Shown here: piece after piece, positions 1 to 7,273 of the stretch
How the letters are laid out: every line of letters starts with the position of its first letter
How positions within the stretch are numbered: position 1 is the first letter of the stretch
Origin: an uncultured Halieaceae bacterium
GTDB taxonomy: Bacteria; Pseudomonadota; Gammaproteobacteria; Pseudomonadales; Halieaceae
Assembly (NCBI GenBank): GCA_913031575.1
Contig: CAJWEV010000005.1
Span: 30,744 to 94,743 of the forward strand
Reading direction: 5' to 3'
Length of the DNA: 64,000 bases
Program-made: the position numbers and the translations under genes
The notes under the pieces: generated by a model
Database searches by the model: none
The model's input: the letters and a program-made list of their open reading frames with translations, nothing else
Told to the model about the DNA's origin: nothing

Positions 1-260
1 GTTACATTACATTTACTGCGTCTGCTGCGGCTGCCACAAATGTTCGTTTCCGCTTCGAGTTCCAGCCCTACCCCAACGTGGATCCTGCATACGACACGGC
101 CAACGTCCTGATTAATAGCACCGAGGCCATGGAGTACACCGTCGAGCTGCCCTCTCAAGGCGAGAATACCTTCTCCTCGTTCTTACTCTATCTTGTGGAG
201 CGTGATAGCCCCGTCACCATTACCAATGTGGTGGTTTCAAGCTACATCCCTGCTGAGTAA
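1..260 (+). CDS. C-terminal end of an unidentified beta-sandwich-like protein (partial)
   Basis: The frame is open from the window edge and stops at 258-260, giving about 85 residues of a C terminus. The visible part alternates hydrophobic and polar residues (FRFEFQPYPN, MEYTVELPSQ, SSFLLYLVER, VTITNVVVSS) and reads like the last strands of a beta-sandwich such as a carbohydrate-binding or Ig-like module. No catalytic motif is visible, so the function cannot be named. A strong intrinsic terminator follows 18 bases after the stop, so this is the end of its transcription unit. I am confident that it is coding and not confident of the fold. Confidence 0.6.
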   Translation, partial: YITFTASAAAATNVRFRFEFQPYPNVDPAYDTANVLINSTEAMEYTVELPSQGENTFSSFLLYLVERDSPVTITNVVVSSYIPAE

Positions 261-278
261 TCAGATATAGCGACACCT

Positions 279-310
279 AAAGGCGGCCATCGGCCGCCTT
301 TTTTGTTTTT
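279..310 (+). terminator. Rho-independent terminator after the partial first gene
   Basis: An 8-bp GC-rich stem (281-288 pairs with 292-299) closes a three-base loop and runs into a T tract at 299-304, followed by GTTTTT. It lies just after the stop at 260. Confidence 0.85.
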
Positions 311-357
311 GGATCTAACGAGAGTGTTAGAAAAGTTCTCATTGCAATGGCTTGTGG

Positions 358-1422
358 TTAAAGACCGCTTCTTGTTTTGACTATATCATCCGAGTTGGCT
401 GGCAATGAGAAACTTACGCCATCTTGTCCGACCGTGTAATCGGGAAAAATATCCTCGGCCCCATCCAAAAACAGAAGCTCCTGCCCTGGAAACACCAACG
501 GCGGCACGATGTGGTAGTAGAGCAAATGTCCGACCCCTGCATCTCTCGCTGTCTCCGCGGCTTCCTTGGGGCTTGCATGATAATCCAGAATATCAAACGT
601 AATTTTTTCCATCACTGCATTGCCATTTTTGGCTGCGGCAGCGTTCATCATCATAACCAGATTGGGTGCGAGCGCTTCATGCACTAATAGATCGACACCC
701 TTCGCGTGCTGCTCGATCACTGCGGACTTATCGGTATCGCCCGTTATTAATGCGGTCCGACCCTTATAGGAGAATAAATAGCCAACCGCAGGATCTACCG
801 GCATGTGGTCAACGCCCAAAGCATCCACTGTCAGACCACCTCCTTCAAAAACACGGATCAAATTCCCATCTGTAGGAAGCTGGAAGGGATAAGCGGTCAT
901 GCCGGCTGAGCGGTAAGGTGCTACCAAATCGCCGTGATGCTCGTGGCGGTATACGAAGTCATGGGAATACGCCGTGTTGAAACCATCCACGACAGTCTCC
1001 ACACCCGTGGGACCATGCACCGGGAGTGGCGATGGGTTCGATCCCGCGGCCCATCTAAGCGTCGCCATCTCGCCCAGCGTGTCGATGTGATCGGAGTGAA
1101 AGTGGGTAATGAATACAGCAGCAACATCGCCGACTTGATATCCCATTCGAGCCAAATTTCGAACGCCGTCAGTTCCCGAATCCACAACATATAGTTGATC
1201 ACCCGCGACCACGGCAACGCAAGGGCCGGAGGCGTTTGGTGCCGGCATCGGCCCGCCAGCGCCACAGAGCGCAACATGAAGTCCGTCGTCGAGTGACGTG
1301 AGGATATTTTCATTTATTCTGGTGTCGAGACCACGAGCCATCACTACCGCAAGAATAGTGGCTCGCTGGGAATAGGCAGCGACAGCAGCCACGATTACCG
1401 CGAACAACACTATTTTTTTCAT
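358..1422 (-). CDS. Exported metallo-beta-lactamase-fold hydrolase
   Basis: The protein opens with a basic n-region and a hydrophobic segment (MKKIVLFAVIVAAVAAYSQ), so it is probably exported or membrane-anchored. It then carries the zinc-binding HFHSDHID signature and later His/Asp ligands (ITGDTD and VHEALAP regions) of the metallo-beta-lactamase superfamily, in an arrangement like the arylsulfatase/RNase Z-like (AtsA/ElaC) branch. The start at 1422 is preferred because GGGAG lies 7 bases upstream; an ATG at 1425 and one at 1446 are also in frame. The substrate is unknown. It stands alone and is transcribed away from the acyl-CoA dehydrogenase pair. Confidence 0.8.
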   Translation of the reverse strand: MKKIVLFAVIVAAVAAYSQRATILAVVMARGLDTRINENILTSLDDGLHVALCGAGGPMPAPNASGPCVAVVAGDQLYVVDSGTDGVRNLARMGYQVGDVAAVFITHFHSDHIDTLGEMATLRWAAGSNPSPLPVHGPTGVETVVDGFNTAYSHDFVYRHEHHGDLVAPYRSAGMTAYPFQLPTDGNLIRVFEGGGLTVDALGVDHMPVDPAVGYLFSYKGRTALITGDTDKSAVIEQHAKGVDLLVHEALAPNLVMMMNAAAAKNGNAVMEKITFDILDYHASPKEAAETARDAGVGHLLYYHIVPPLVFPGQELLFLDGAEDIFPDYTVGQDGVSFSLPANSDDIVKTRSGL

Positions 1423-1446
1423 CATGCATCTCCCTGCAGGTGGCAT

Positions 1447-1775
1447 ATCATGAGCAGATTTGCGGATTACATACCCAAATCAAACCCATCCCCATACCGC
1501 TCAAGTGCGACGACTAAAACTCGACTCCAAGGTCGTCCACTCACATAAATATCTGTTGTTAGTATATATGTCATAAATTAACGCCGAAAATATCATTTAT
1601 CGAGCCGGTGCCGTTATTTTGAATCTCGGGGAATAAGGCAGTCTAAAGTCCTCAAGCAAACTCAGAATCAGGCTTTACTCGCCTTGCAAGCGTTATAAAA
1701 GTGACATGAACACGCCGAAGCCGTGGTGCTTGCGTTACTATGACAGACAAGCAATGAAGTTATTACAGGCATACG
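1447..1775. other. Divergent intergenic region
   Basis: These 329 bases separate the divergently transcribed hydrolase and acyl-CoA dehydrogenase genes and must hold both promoters. The region is AT-richer than the flanking genes (for example 1550-1620). A TTATAAAA stretch near 1693 could be a -10 for the rightward genes, but no convincing -35 accompanies it. I see no tRNA, structured RNA or credible small gene. Confidence 0.5.
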
Positions 1776-2951
1776 ATGGAAAATCTTGAGACGTTTAGAC
1801 AGTACACACGCGACTGGCTCGAAGCCAACTGTCCGGAAGATATGCGTCAACCCATGCGATCAGACGAGGATCAGTGTTGGGGTGGCCGCAACTGGGTTTT
1901 TAAAAGTGAAGGCCAAAAGCTATGGCTCGAGCGCATGGCCGAAAAGGGTTGGACCGCGCCTCGCTGGCCAACCGAATATGGCGGCGGCGGTCTCTCCGGC
2001 TCCGAAGCTAAAATCCTAGGAGAAGAAATGGCGCGCATTGGCGCTCGGCGTCCGCTGAGCAGCTTTGGCTTGGATATGCTGGGCCCAGCCTTATTGCTCT
2101 ACGCAACAGAAGAACAAAAGCACCAGTACATTCCGGACATCGTCAACGGAAAGATTCGTTGGTGCCAGGGTTACAGCGAGCCAAATGCCGGATCGGATCT
2201 TGCGAGCCTGCGCACAAAAGCCGAGGATATGGGCGACCACTATCAGATCAATGGATCAAAAGTGTGGACCTCTTATGCAGATAAGGCCGACTGGATTTTC
2301 TGTTTGGTACGAACTGATTTCGACTGTCCGAAGCATGAAGGCATTAGCTTCCTGTTGTTTGATATGGCATCGGAAGGCGTAAGTACCAAGCCGATAAAGC
2401 TAATAAGTGGCACCTCACCCTTCTGCGAAACCTTCTTTGATAACGTCCAGGTGCCCAAGTCACAGCTTGTGGGCACACTTAATAAGGGCTGGGAAATTGC
2501 AAAGTACCTGCTGACCCACGAGCGCACCATGATAGGCGGCTTTGGCCTAGCCGGCGGTGGCATGAAAGGTATGGGACAAATTGCTGCAGCGAAGCGTGGT
2601 AAAAAGGATGGCCGTCTGCGCGACGCGTCGCTTCGCGCAGAAGCCAGCTCCTTTGAAATAGATGAGATGGCATTTGGTCTCACCATCGAGCGCATCACCG
2701 ACGAAACCAAGGCAGGCCAGGGAACGGGCGCATCATCCTCGATTCTTAAGATGTACGGCACCGAGCTCAATAAGCTCCGCCAGGAACTGCTCATGGCCAT
2801 TAGCGCAACCGACGCACTGAACTTTGATAGCGATAGTAAAGGTGCGCTGGTAAGAAGTTGGCTGCGAAGTAAGGCCAACTCTATTGAAGGCGGCACCAGC
2901 GAAGTGCAGCTGAATATTATTGCCAAGCGCATTCTTGGCTTACCGGCGTAA
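1776..2951 (+). CDS. Acyl-CoA dehydrogenase, catalytic-type subunit
   Basis: A 391-residue flavoprotein of the acyl-CoA dehydrogenase family, predicted to introduce an alpha,beta double bond into an acyl-CoA and pass electrons to ETF. The middle domain has the flavin/substrate motif GYSEPNAGSDLASL near residues 130-145. The C terminus has SIEGGTSEVQ with the expected catalytic glutamate at about E371, followed by the usual NIIAKRILGLP ending. It lies 11 bases upstream of a second dehydrogenase that lacks that glutamate, the arrangement of heteromeric dehydrogenases used on dicarboxylic (PimC/PimD-type) or steroid side-chain acyl-CoAs. The substrate is not determinable here. Confidence 0.9.
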   Translation: MENLETFRQYTRDWLEANCPEDMRQPMRSDEDQCWGGRNWVFKSEGQKLWLERMAEKGWTAPRWPTEYGGGGLSGSEAKILGEEMARIGARRPLSSFGLDMLGPALLLYATEEQKHQYIPDIVNGKIRWCQGYSEPNAGSDLASLRTKAEDMGDHYQINGSKVWTSYADKADWIFCLVRTDFDCPKHEGISFLLFDMASEGVSTKPIKLISGTSPFCETFFDNVQVPKSQLVGTLNKGWEIAKYLLTHERTMIGGFGLAGGGMKGMGQIAAAKRGKKDGRLRDASLRAEASSFEIDEMAFGLTIERITDETKAGQGTGASSSILKMYGTELNKLRQELLMAISATDALNFDSDSKGALVRSWLRSKANSIEGGTSEVQLNIIAKRILGLPA

Positions 2952-2962
2952 GGGGAAACGAC

Positions 2963-4078
2963 GTGGTAATGATTTTGAATGAAGAGCAACAGCTCCTCAA
3001 AGACTCGGCAAAAGCATTCCTCTCAGAGAGTGCGCCGATTTCCGCGCTGCGCGCCATGCGAGACGCGGGCGAGGACCACATGCCTGAGCTCTGGACAAAA
3101 ATGAGTGAAATGGGCTGGCCCGGCATTGTAATTCCGGATGCCTATTCTGGTCTCGAGTTCGGCTACGTCGGTGCAGGTGTAGTGCTTGAAGAAATGGGAC
3201 GTGCGCTTGCGCTCTCCCCCTTCCTAAGCTCAGCAGTTGTTGCAGCAAGCTTGATTAATCAGCTAGGGACAGAACAACAAAAAGAAAAGTATCTGCCCGG
3301 CATTGCCTCTGGCGAGTTAACCGCAGTATTGGCTGCCGATGAAACGGGCTACTTCGACCTTAGTTCGATTGAAACTACAGCCACCGCATCCGGTGATGAC
3401 TATGTGCTCTTCGGCAATAAGCGCGGTGTGATCGACGGCCACAATGCAGATTTGCTTCTCGTTGTTACCGGTGGAGACGAAGGCATGAGTGTCTTCGCAG
3501 TAGAAAGTGGAGCTTCAGGCATTTCGTGTGAGACCCGTCTGATTGTCGACAGTCAGCGTGCCGCAGACATCACTCTCGATAGCGTGACGGTCGATGGCGA
3601 TGCCCTCCTGGGTACTCTCGGTGGTGCCTCGGACGCCATGGAATTCACCATTGATGTGGCGGCTGCGTGCTCCGCCGCTGAGATGCTTGGGATTTCTATT
3701 GAAACCTTCGAACGCACGGTCGGTTACCTCAAAGAGCGTGAACAATTCGGCAACAAGATTGGTACCTTTCAAGGGCTCCAGCACCGAGCGGCACAACTAT
3801 TCGCGGAAATAGAAGTCAGTAAGTCGGCCGTCTTGGCCGCACTTCAGGCACTCGACTCCAACAGTGAAAAGCGTTCTGTCCTTGCTAGCATGGCAAAAGC
3901 TAAGTGTTCGAAAGTCGTCCGCAATGCCACCGAGGAAGGCGTACAAATGCATGGTGGCATCGGTATGACGGATGAGTTCGATATTGGCTTCTTCATGAAA
4001 CGTGCGGCCGTCTGCAGACAAGCTTACGGCGACTATCACTTCCATGCCGATCGATTTGCTAGCCTACGTGGATACTGA
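2963..4078 (+). CDS. Acyl-CoA dehydrogenase-like partner subunit
   Basis: A 371-residue acyl-CoA dehydrogenase homologue with an N-terminal helical domain (NEEQQLLKDSAKAFL), a weakly conserved middle domain and the FAD-arm motif QMHGGIGMTDEF near residues 328-340. The final segment reads AYGDYHFHADRF where catalytic family members have E-G-T-x-x, so the usual C-terminal catalytic glutamate is absent. The likely role is a non-catalytic or FAD-binding half of a heteromer with the preceding gene. Start 2963 (GTG) follows an AAGGGGAA ribosome-binding site; an ATG at 2969 is also in frame. Confidence 0.88.
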   Translation: MVMILNEEQQLLKDSAKAFLSESAPISALRAMRDAGEDHMPELWTKMSEMGWPGIVIPDAYSGLEFGYVGAGVVLEEMGRALALSPFLSSAVVAASLINQLGTEQQKEKYLPGIASGELTAVLAADETGYFDLSSIETTATASGDDYVLFGNKRGVIDGHNADLLLVVTGGDEGMSVFAVESGASGISCETRLIVDSQRAADITLDSVTVDGDALLGTLGGASDAMEFTIDVAAACSAAEMLGISIETFERTVGYLKEREQFGNKIGTFQGLQHRAAQLFAEIEVSKSAVLAALQALDSNSEKRSVLASMAKAKCSKVVRNATEEGVQMHGGIGMTDEFDIGFFMKRAAVCRQAYGDYHFHADRFASLRGY

Positions 4079-4093
4079 CTGATCATAAAAGCG

Positions 4094-4122
4094 AAAAAAC
4101 CCGCGTCGACCGCAGATTTTTT
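4094..4122 (-). terminator. Terminator for cysK
   Basis: Read on the minus strand, a 12-bp stem (4111-4122 with 4094-4105, two G-U pairs) closes a 5-base loop and ends in a run of U. On the plus strand the same pairs become C-A mismatches, so it should work mainly for the leftward cysK transcript that ends at 4137. Confidence 0.7.
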
Positions 4123-4136
4123 ATATCTATTTAACG

Positions 4137-5192
4137 CTAGCGAGTTGATGCAAGCAGTGCTGACTCTTCGTCACTCATCTCGGCAGGAATGGCCTCAAAT
4201 AACGGCGTAGACAGATAACGCTCACCCGTATCAGGCAGCATTGCCAATATAACTGACCCTTGAGGCGCGGTCTCGGCAACTTCCAAGGCTGTGGTCAATG
4301 TTGAACCCCCTGACACCCCGGTGAGAATGCCCTCATTAGCTGCGAGGTGCTGCGCCATTACCATTCCTTTCATGCCGTCCACGGGTCGAACCTCATCAAA
4401 AAAAGCGCTATCGATTCCTTCCTGAAGTACCTTAGGTATGAAGTCGGGTGTCCACCCCTGAATCACATGAGGCTGCCAGGCAGGATGGCTGCCGGTAGGC
4501 GAATCATCCTCATTGCGTTCCTGCAAGACACCCGAGCCCACCAACGCGGCGTTATGCGGCTCTGATAGGATGATCTTGCAGTAAGGGCGCTCTCTTCTCA
4601 GCGCTCTGGCAACACCAGTAACAGTACCGCCGGTTCCATAGCCCGTAACCCAGTAATCAAGTGCCGCGTCTTTAAAGTCAGAGAGGATTTCCTGGGCTGT
4701 TGTAGACTCATGAATATCAGCATTCGCTGCGCTCTCGAATTGCCGCGCAAAAAACCAGCCATTGTCCTCGGCCAGCTCTTTGGCCACATTGTACATGCCA
4801 ATACCACGCTCCTCTTTAGGTGTCAGTACAACCTTTGCGCCCAAGAATCGCATCAGGCGACGACGCTCGATTGAGAAACTCTCAGCCATGGTAATGACAA
4901 GGGGATAGCCCTTCGCGGCACAGACCATCGCAAGACCAATGCCGGTGTTTCCAGATGTTGCTTCCACCACTGTCTGCCCCGGCTTAAGCTGTCCCTCTCT
5001 CTCGGCAGATTCAATAATATTTAAGGCAAGCCGGTCTTTAACCGACGACAGCGGATTGAATGACTCCACCTTTACGAACATCGATACATGATCAGGGCCG
5101 GTCCGATTGAGACGCACGCAAGGCGTGTCACCCACAGTCTCCACAATGTTGTTGTAAAGCCGGCCACGTCCTTCTGTCTTGAATCTGGTCAT
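4137..5192 (-). CDS. cysK: Cysteine synthase (O-acetylserine sulfhydrylase)
   Basis: A fold-type II PLP enzyme that makes L-cysteine from O-acetylserine and sulfide in the cytosol. The PLP-binding lysine lies in NPLSSVKDRL at about K52. The substrate loop TSGNTG, the phosphate-binding GTGGTVTG, the GVSGGS loop and the PDTGERYLST ending are all present. At 351 residues it is somewhat longer than E. coli CysK because of a longer N terminus and an acidic C-terminal tail. A CysM or cystathionine beta-synthase assignment is less likely because the GERYLST ending is CysK-like and no CBS domains follow. It is monocistronic, with its own terminator. Confidence 0.9.
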   Translation of the reverse strand: MTRFKTEGRGRLYNNIVETVGDTPCVRLNRTGPDHVSMFVKVESFNPLSSVKDRLALNIIESAEREGQLKPGQTVVEATSGNTGIGLAMVCAAKGYPLVITMAESFSIERRRLMRFLGAKVVLTPKEERGIGMYNVAKELAEDNGWFFARQFESAANADIHESTTAQEILSDFKDAALDYWVTGYGTGGTVTGVARALRRERPYCKIILSEPHNAALVGSGVLQERNEDDSPTGSHPAWQPHVIQGWTPDFIPKVLQEGIDSAFFDEVRPVDGMKGMVMAQHLAANEGILTGVSGGSTLTTALEVAETAPQGSVILAMLPDTGERYLSTPLFEAIPAEMSDEESALLASTR

Positions 5193-5303
5193 CTAGTTAT
5201 CTCCCTGTCTGCCATTAATGTAGCCCGAATCCTAACCACTTGCCCATGCTCATGGGAATTCTTCAACGCCTAGCTAAAAAAGTTTACTAGGCCTTAGGTT
5301 TTG

Positions 5304-5320
5304 ATACCCCCCAGGGGTAT
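5304..5320. promoter_or_regulatory. CsoR-type operator 1
   Basis: A 17-base imperfect palindrome with 7-bp arms ATACCCC and GGGGTAT around a CCA centre. It matches the GC-centred, AT-flanked operators known for the CsoR family. Its sequence is the exact reverse complement of operator 2. Confidence 0.8.
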
Positions 5321-5350
5321 TTGGCTATTGATACCCCTGGGGGGTATAAT
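5321..5350 (+). promoter_or_regulatory. Promoter of the metal operon
   Basis: A perfect -10 TATAAT lies at 5345-5350. A weak -35 (TTGGCT at 5321-5326, 18-bp spacer) lies between the two operators. The Shine-Dalgarno sequence GGAGGTGA follows at 5362-5369, just before the GTG start at 5373. Confidence 0.65.
5331..5347. promoter_or_regulatory. CsoR-type operator 2, overlapping the -10
   Basis: Arms ATACCCC (5331-5337) and GGGGTAT (5341-5347) flank a TGG centre. The right arm overlaps the -10 box, so bound repressor would block RNA polymerase. The centres of the two operators are 27 bp apart. Together they form a larger inverted repeat (5304-5347) that could also fold as a 17-bp hairpin. Confidence 0.82.
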
Positions 5351-5372
5351 TCTGCTAAATCGGAGGTGAAGT

Positions 5373-5645
5373 GTGAAACAAAAAACCCGTGACAATGTCG
5401 ATAGGCGCCTCGCACGCATCGAAGGCCAAGTCAAAGCCCTGCGGCGAATGGTAGGTGAAGATCGCTACTGTATCGATATAGCTCAACAAGTCCAGGCGGC
5501 GAGAGCAGCGCTAAGCAGCCTCGAGTCCATCATTTTGGACGATCACATTGCGACCTGCGTCCAACATGCACTGGAAGGTGACAACCTCGGTGAGCGAGAA
5601 GCCAAGATCGAGGAGCTGATTAAAGTCATGAGAGGCAAGAAGTGA
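5373..5645 (+). CDS. csoR: CsoR-family metal-responsive repressor
   Basis: A 90-residue all-helical repressor of the CsoR/RcnR (DUF156) family. C33, H58 and C62 reproduce the Cys-His-Cys copper(I) site of CsoR, with the same 25- and 4-residue spacings as C36/H61/C65 of the Mycobacterium protein. It is therefore most likely a Cu(I) sensor, and a nickel (RcnR) or formaldehyde (FrmR) type is less likely. It should bind the two operators just upstream and repress its own operon until metal releases it. The start is GTG with a strong GGAGGTGA. Its stop overlaps the start of the next gene. Confidence 0.9.
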   Translation: MKQKTRDNVDRRLARIEGQVKALRRMVGEDRYCIDIAQQVQAARAALSSLESIILDDHIATCVQHALEGDNLGEREAKIEELIKVMRGKK

Positions 5646-6292
5646 GAAATGCGATTCTTAAAATCGCTGCCGCGTCACTCGCGATGCTCACCTGCTCGGT
5701 AGTTCAGGCTCGCCCAGTTTCTTACGCAGGTGGATGGACACTAATCGAAATTGCAAACCGCGCACAGACAGCAGGTCTAGCCCATTATTCTCTGGCGCAT
5801 AACTTTTCAGTTGGACTGCGTCATGAGTGGCAGCGCGAGGGTGATGTAAAGCTCACGGCTGTGCAGCCAACCCTACTTGTGAAACGCTGGTTTGGGCGCG
5901 ATTACCAGGGCAACTTGTACTTAACCGTCGGACTTGGAACCGCAACGGATGAGTCACCAAATAACCAAGGTTCAGAGCCAGCGTCTTTCGTCGGAGTCAT
6001 GGCTGACTGGGAGACACGCACGCTATTCGTCAGCTACGAAGCGCGTTTTCTCGAGCAAGGCGTGCTAGGTAATCACTCGATGCATGCAGCGCGTTTCGGA
6101 TGGGCTCCCTATGTAGGCGACACGGGGGAACTCCATACCTGGCTAATGCTAGAGGTTGATCGTCGTAGACATTTTGAGGACAAAACAAGCGTTACGCCGC
6201 TACTGAGATTTTTTAAAGGGCCGACTCTACTTGAGCTCGGCTATAACCTAACCGACACAGGCCCCTTGCTTAACTTTACGTACCGTTTTTGA
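5642..6292 (+). CDS. Small outer-membrane beta-barrel protein of the metal operon
   Basis: A 216-residue protein with a signal peptide (cut probably after VVQA, near residue 23), alternating amphipathic strands and a C-terminal aromatic residue (LLNFTYRF), the signature of an outer-membrane barrel recognised by the BAM machinery. I recognise no named family. The GTG start overlaps the csoR stop (GTGA), so the two are translationally coupled. Its place in a CsoR-controlled operon suggests a role in metal passage or sensing at the outer membrane. The barrel call is from sequence pattern only. Confidence 0.75.
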   Translation: MRNAILKIAAASLAMLTCSVVQARPVSYAGGWTLIEIANRAQTAGLAHYSLAHNFSVGLRHEWQREGDVKLTAVQPTLLVKRWFGRDYQGNLYLTVGLGTATDESPNNQGSEPASFVGVMADWETRTLFVSYEARFLEQGVLGNHSMHAARFGWAPYVGDTGELHTWLMLEVDRRRHFEDKTSVTPLLRFFKGPTLLELGYNLTDTGPLLNFTYRF

Positions 6293-6302
6293 CGGAGGAT
6301 TT

Positions 6303-6815
6303 ATGAATAAGACAACTCCACTTTTGATTGCAGCGATTCTTTCAGCGTCCGCCTTGGCAGATGACGGAAAACACAAAATGGATCATCACAGCGGTGCCGA
6401 GATGAATCATGCCGAAATGAACCATGACCATGGTCGTAAGCACGACAACGGTGCCGATCATGGACATGGGTCTCATGACCACGATGAAATGGCGCATGAT
6501 CATGTAGACATGGCTATGAACGCGGCCGGGATCACCCACACCGATGAAATCTCCGAGGCACTCGCCAATGGAGGCGCGCCTGTCGTAGTCGATGTGTTGG
6601 GTGTTGTTTGCGACTTCTGCGCAATGGCCATGAACAAGGTTTTTGGTAAGCGCGACGAAGTCGCTGCTATTTACGTCGACCTCGATAAGAAAACACTGAG
6701 CCTAGTAATTAACGATGGCTCCGATCTTTCTGATAAGCAAATTGAAAAGCTTGCAAAGCAGGCCGGTTACCGCATCGCAGCCATTCGCAGAGATGGTGAG
6801 GCAATGGACGGGTGA
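6303..6815 (+). CDS. Periplasmic His/Met-rich protein with a heavy-metal-associated-like domain
   Basis: A signal peptide (residues 1-19) is followed by a low-complexity zone (about 24-72) packed with His, Met and Asp and typical of copper or zinc chelation. After it comes a ferredoxin-like HMA-type domain (about 92-163) whose metal loop reads VCDFCAMAMN with C103 and C106. The pattern suggests a secreted metal chaperone or scavenger that can bind several ions and hand them on. It lies between the barrel gene and a MerT-like gene. Its stop overlaps the next GTG start. The ion is most likely copper given the repressor type, but mercury or zinc cannot be excluded. Confidence 0.8.
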   Translation: MNKTTPLLIAAILSASALADDGKHKMDHHSGAEMNHAEMNHDHGRKHDNGADHGHGSHDHDEMAHDHVDMAMNAAGITHTDEISEALANGGAPVVVDVLGVVCDFCAMAMNKVFGKRDEVAAIYVDLDKKTLSLVINDGSDLSDKQIEKLAKQAGYRIAAIRRDGEAMDG

Positions 6816-7195
6816 ATCCCATTGATCGCAGGGTTCTGATTGGACCGACGCTGTCGCTGTTTGCTAGCACATCGACCCTGCTTTGTTGTGCCTTGCCTGC
6901 GCTCCTGATTACCCTGGGCGCGGGCGCGGTGATGGCGGGTTTGACCGCAGCGTTTCCCGGCATCATGTGGCTATCCGCTAATAAGGGCCCGCTCTTTATT
7001 GCGTCGGGTCTTTTGTTAAGCTTATCTGCCTTCATGCAATGGCAGGCGAGAAATGCACCTTGCCCTGTCGATCCAGAGCAAGCGATGGCATGCATGCGAC
7101 TGCGCGCTTTAAGCCGACGTCTCCTCGGAATATCGGTTGGGGTATATGCGACCGGCGTATTTTTTGCCTACCTCTGGCCACTTATCTATCTGTAG
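6812..7195 (+). CDS. MerT-like heavy-metal inner-membrane protein
   Basis: 127 residues with three or four hydrophobic segments (about 15-50, 60-76 and 104-126). A vicinal cysteine pair C25-C26 sits in the first segment (TLLCCALPALL) and a second pair, C84 and C94, in the following loop. MerT, the mercuric-ion importer, has the same layout (C24-C25 and C76/C82), so a transporter that passes thiophilic metal through cysteine pairs is the best guess. No merR, merP or merA is nearby. The GTG start overlaps the previous stop by 4 bases, so it is translationally coupled and ends the operon. Confidence 0.72.
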   Translation: MNPIDRRVLIGPTLSLFASTSTLLCCALPALLITLGAGAVMAGLTAAFPGIMWLSANKGPLFIASGLLLSLSAFMQWQARNAPCPVDPEQAMACMRLRALSRRLLGISVGVYATGVFFAYLWPLIYL

Positions 7196-7216
7196 ATTTT
7201 CACTGGTTCGGGCTAC

Positions 7217-7236
7217 AGCGATGAGGGCACATCGCT
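7217..7236. other. Stem-loop between convergent genes
   Basis: A perfect 7-bp inverted repeat (AGCGATG / CATCGCT, loop of 6) lies between the ends of the MerT-like and PepSY genes. There is no T run, so it is at best a weak terminator or an mRNA-end protector. Confidence 0.35.
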
Positions 7237-7273
7237 ATGCGCAACAATCCACGGGCAATTGGTTCTGACGGAA

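Noticed and set aside
2273-2989. A 238-codon open frame on the minus strand inside the acyl-CoA dehydrogenase genes
   Set aside because: It is fully antisense to a well-conserved enzyme, has no homologous motif and no ribosome-binding site. It is a by-product of codon bias.
5268-5292. GCCTAG / CTAGGC inverted repeat before the CsoR operators
   Set aside because: The arms are only 6 bp with a 13-base spacer and no T run, too weak to call a terminator or operator.
6812-7195. The MerT-like gene as part of a mercury-resistance operon
   Set aside because: There is no merR, merP or merA, and the regulator is CsoR-type with copper-type ligands, so naming it merT is not justified.
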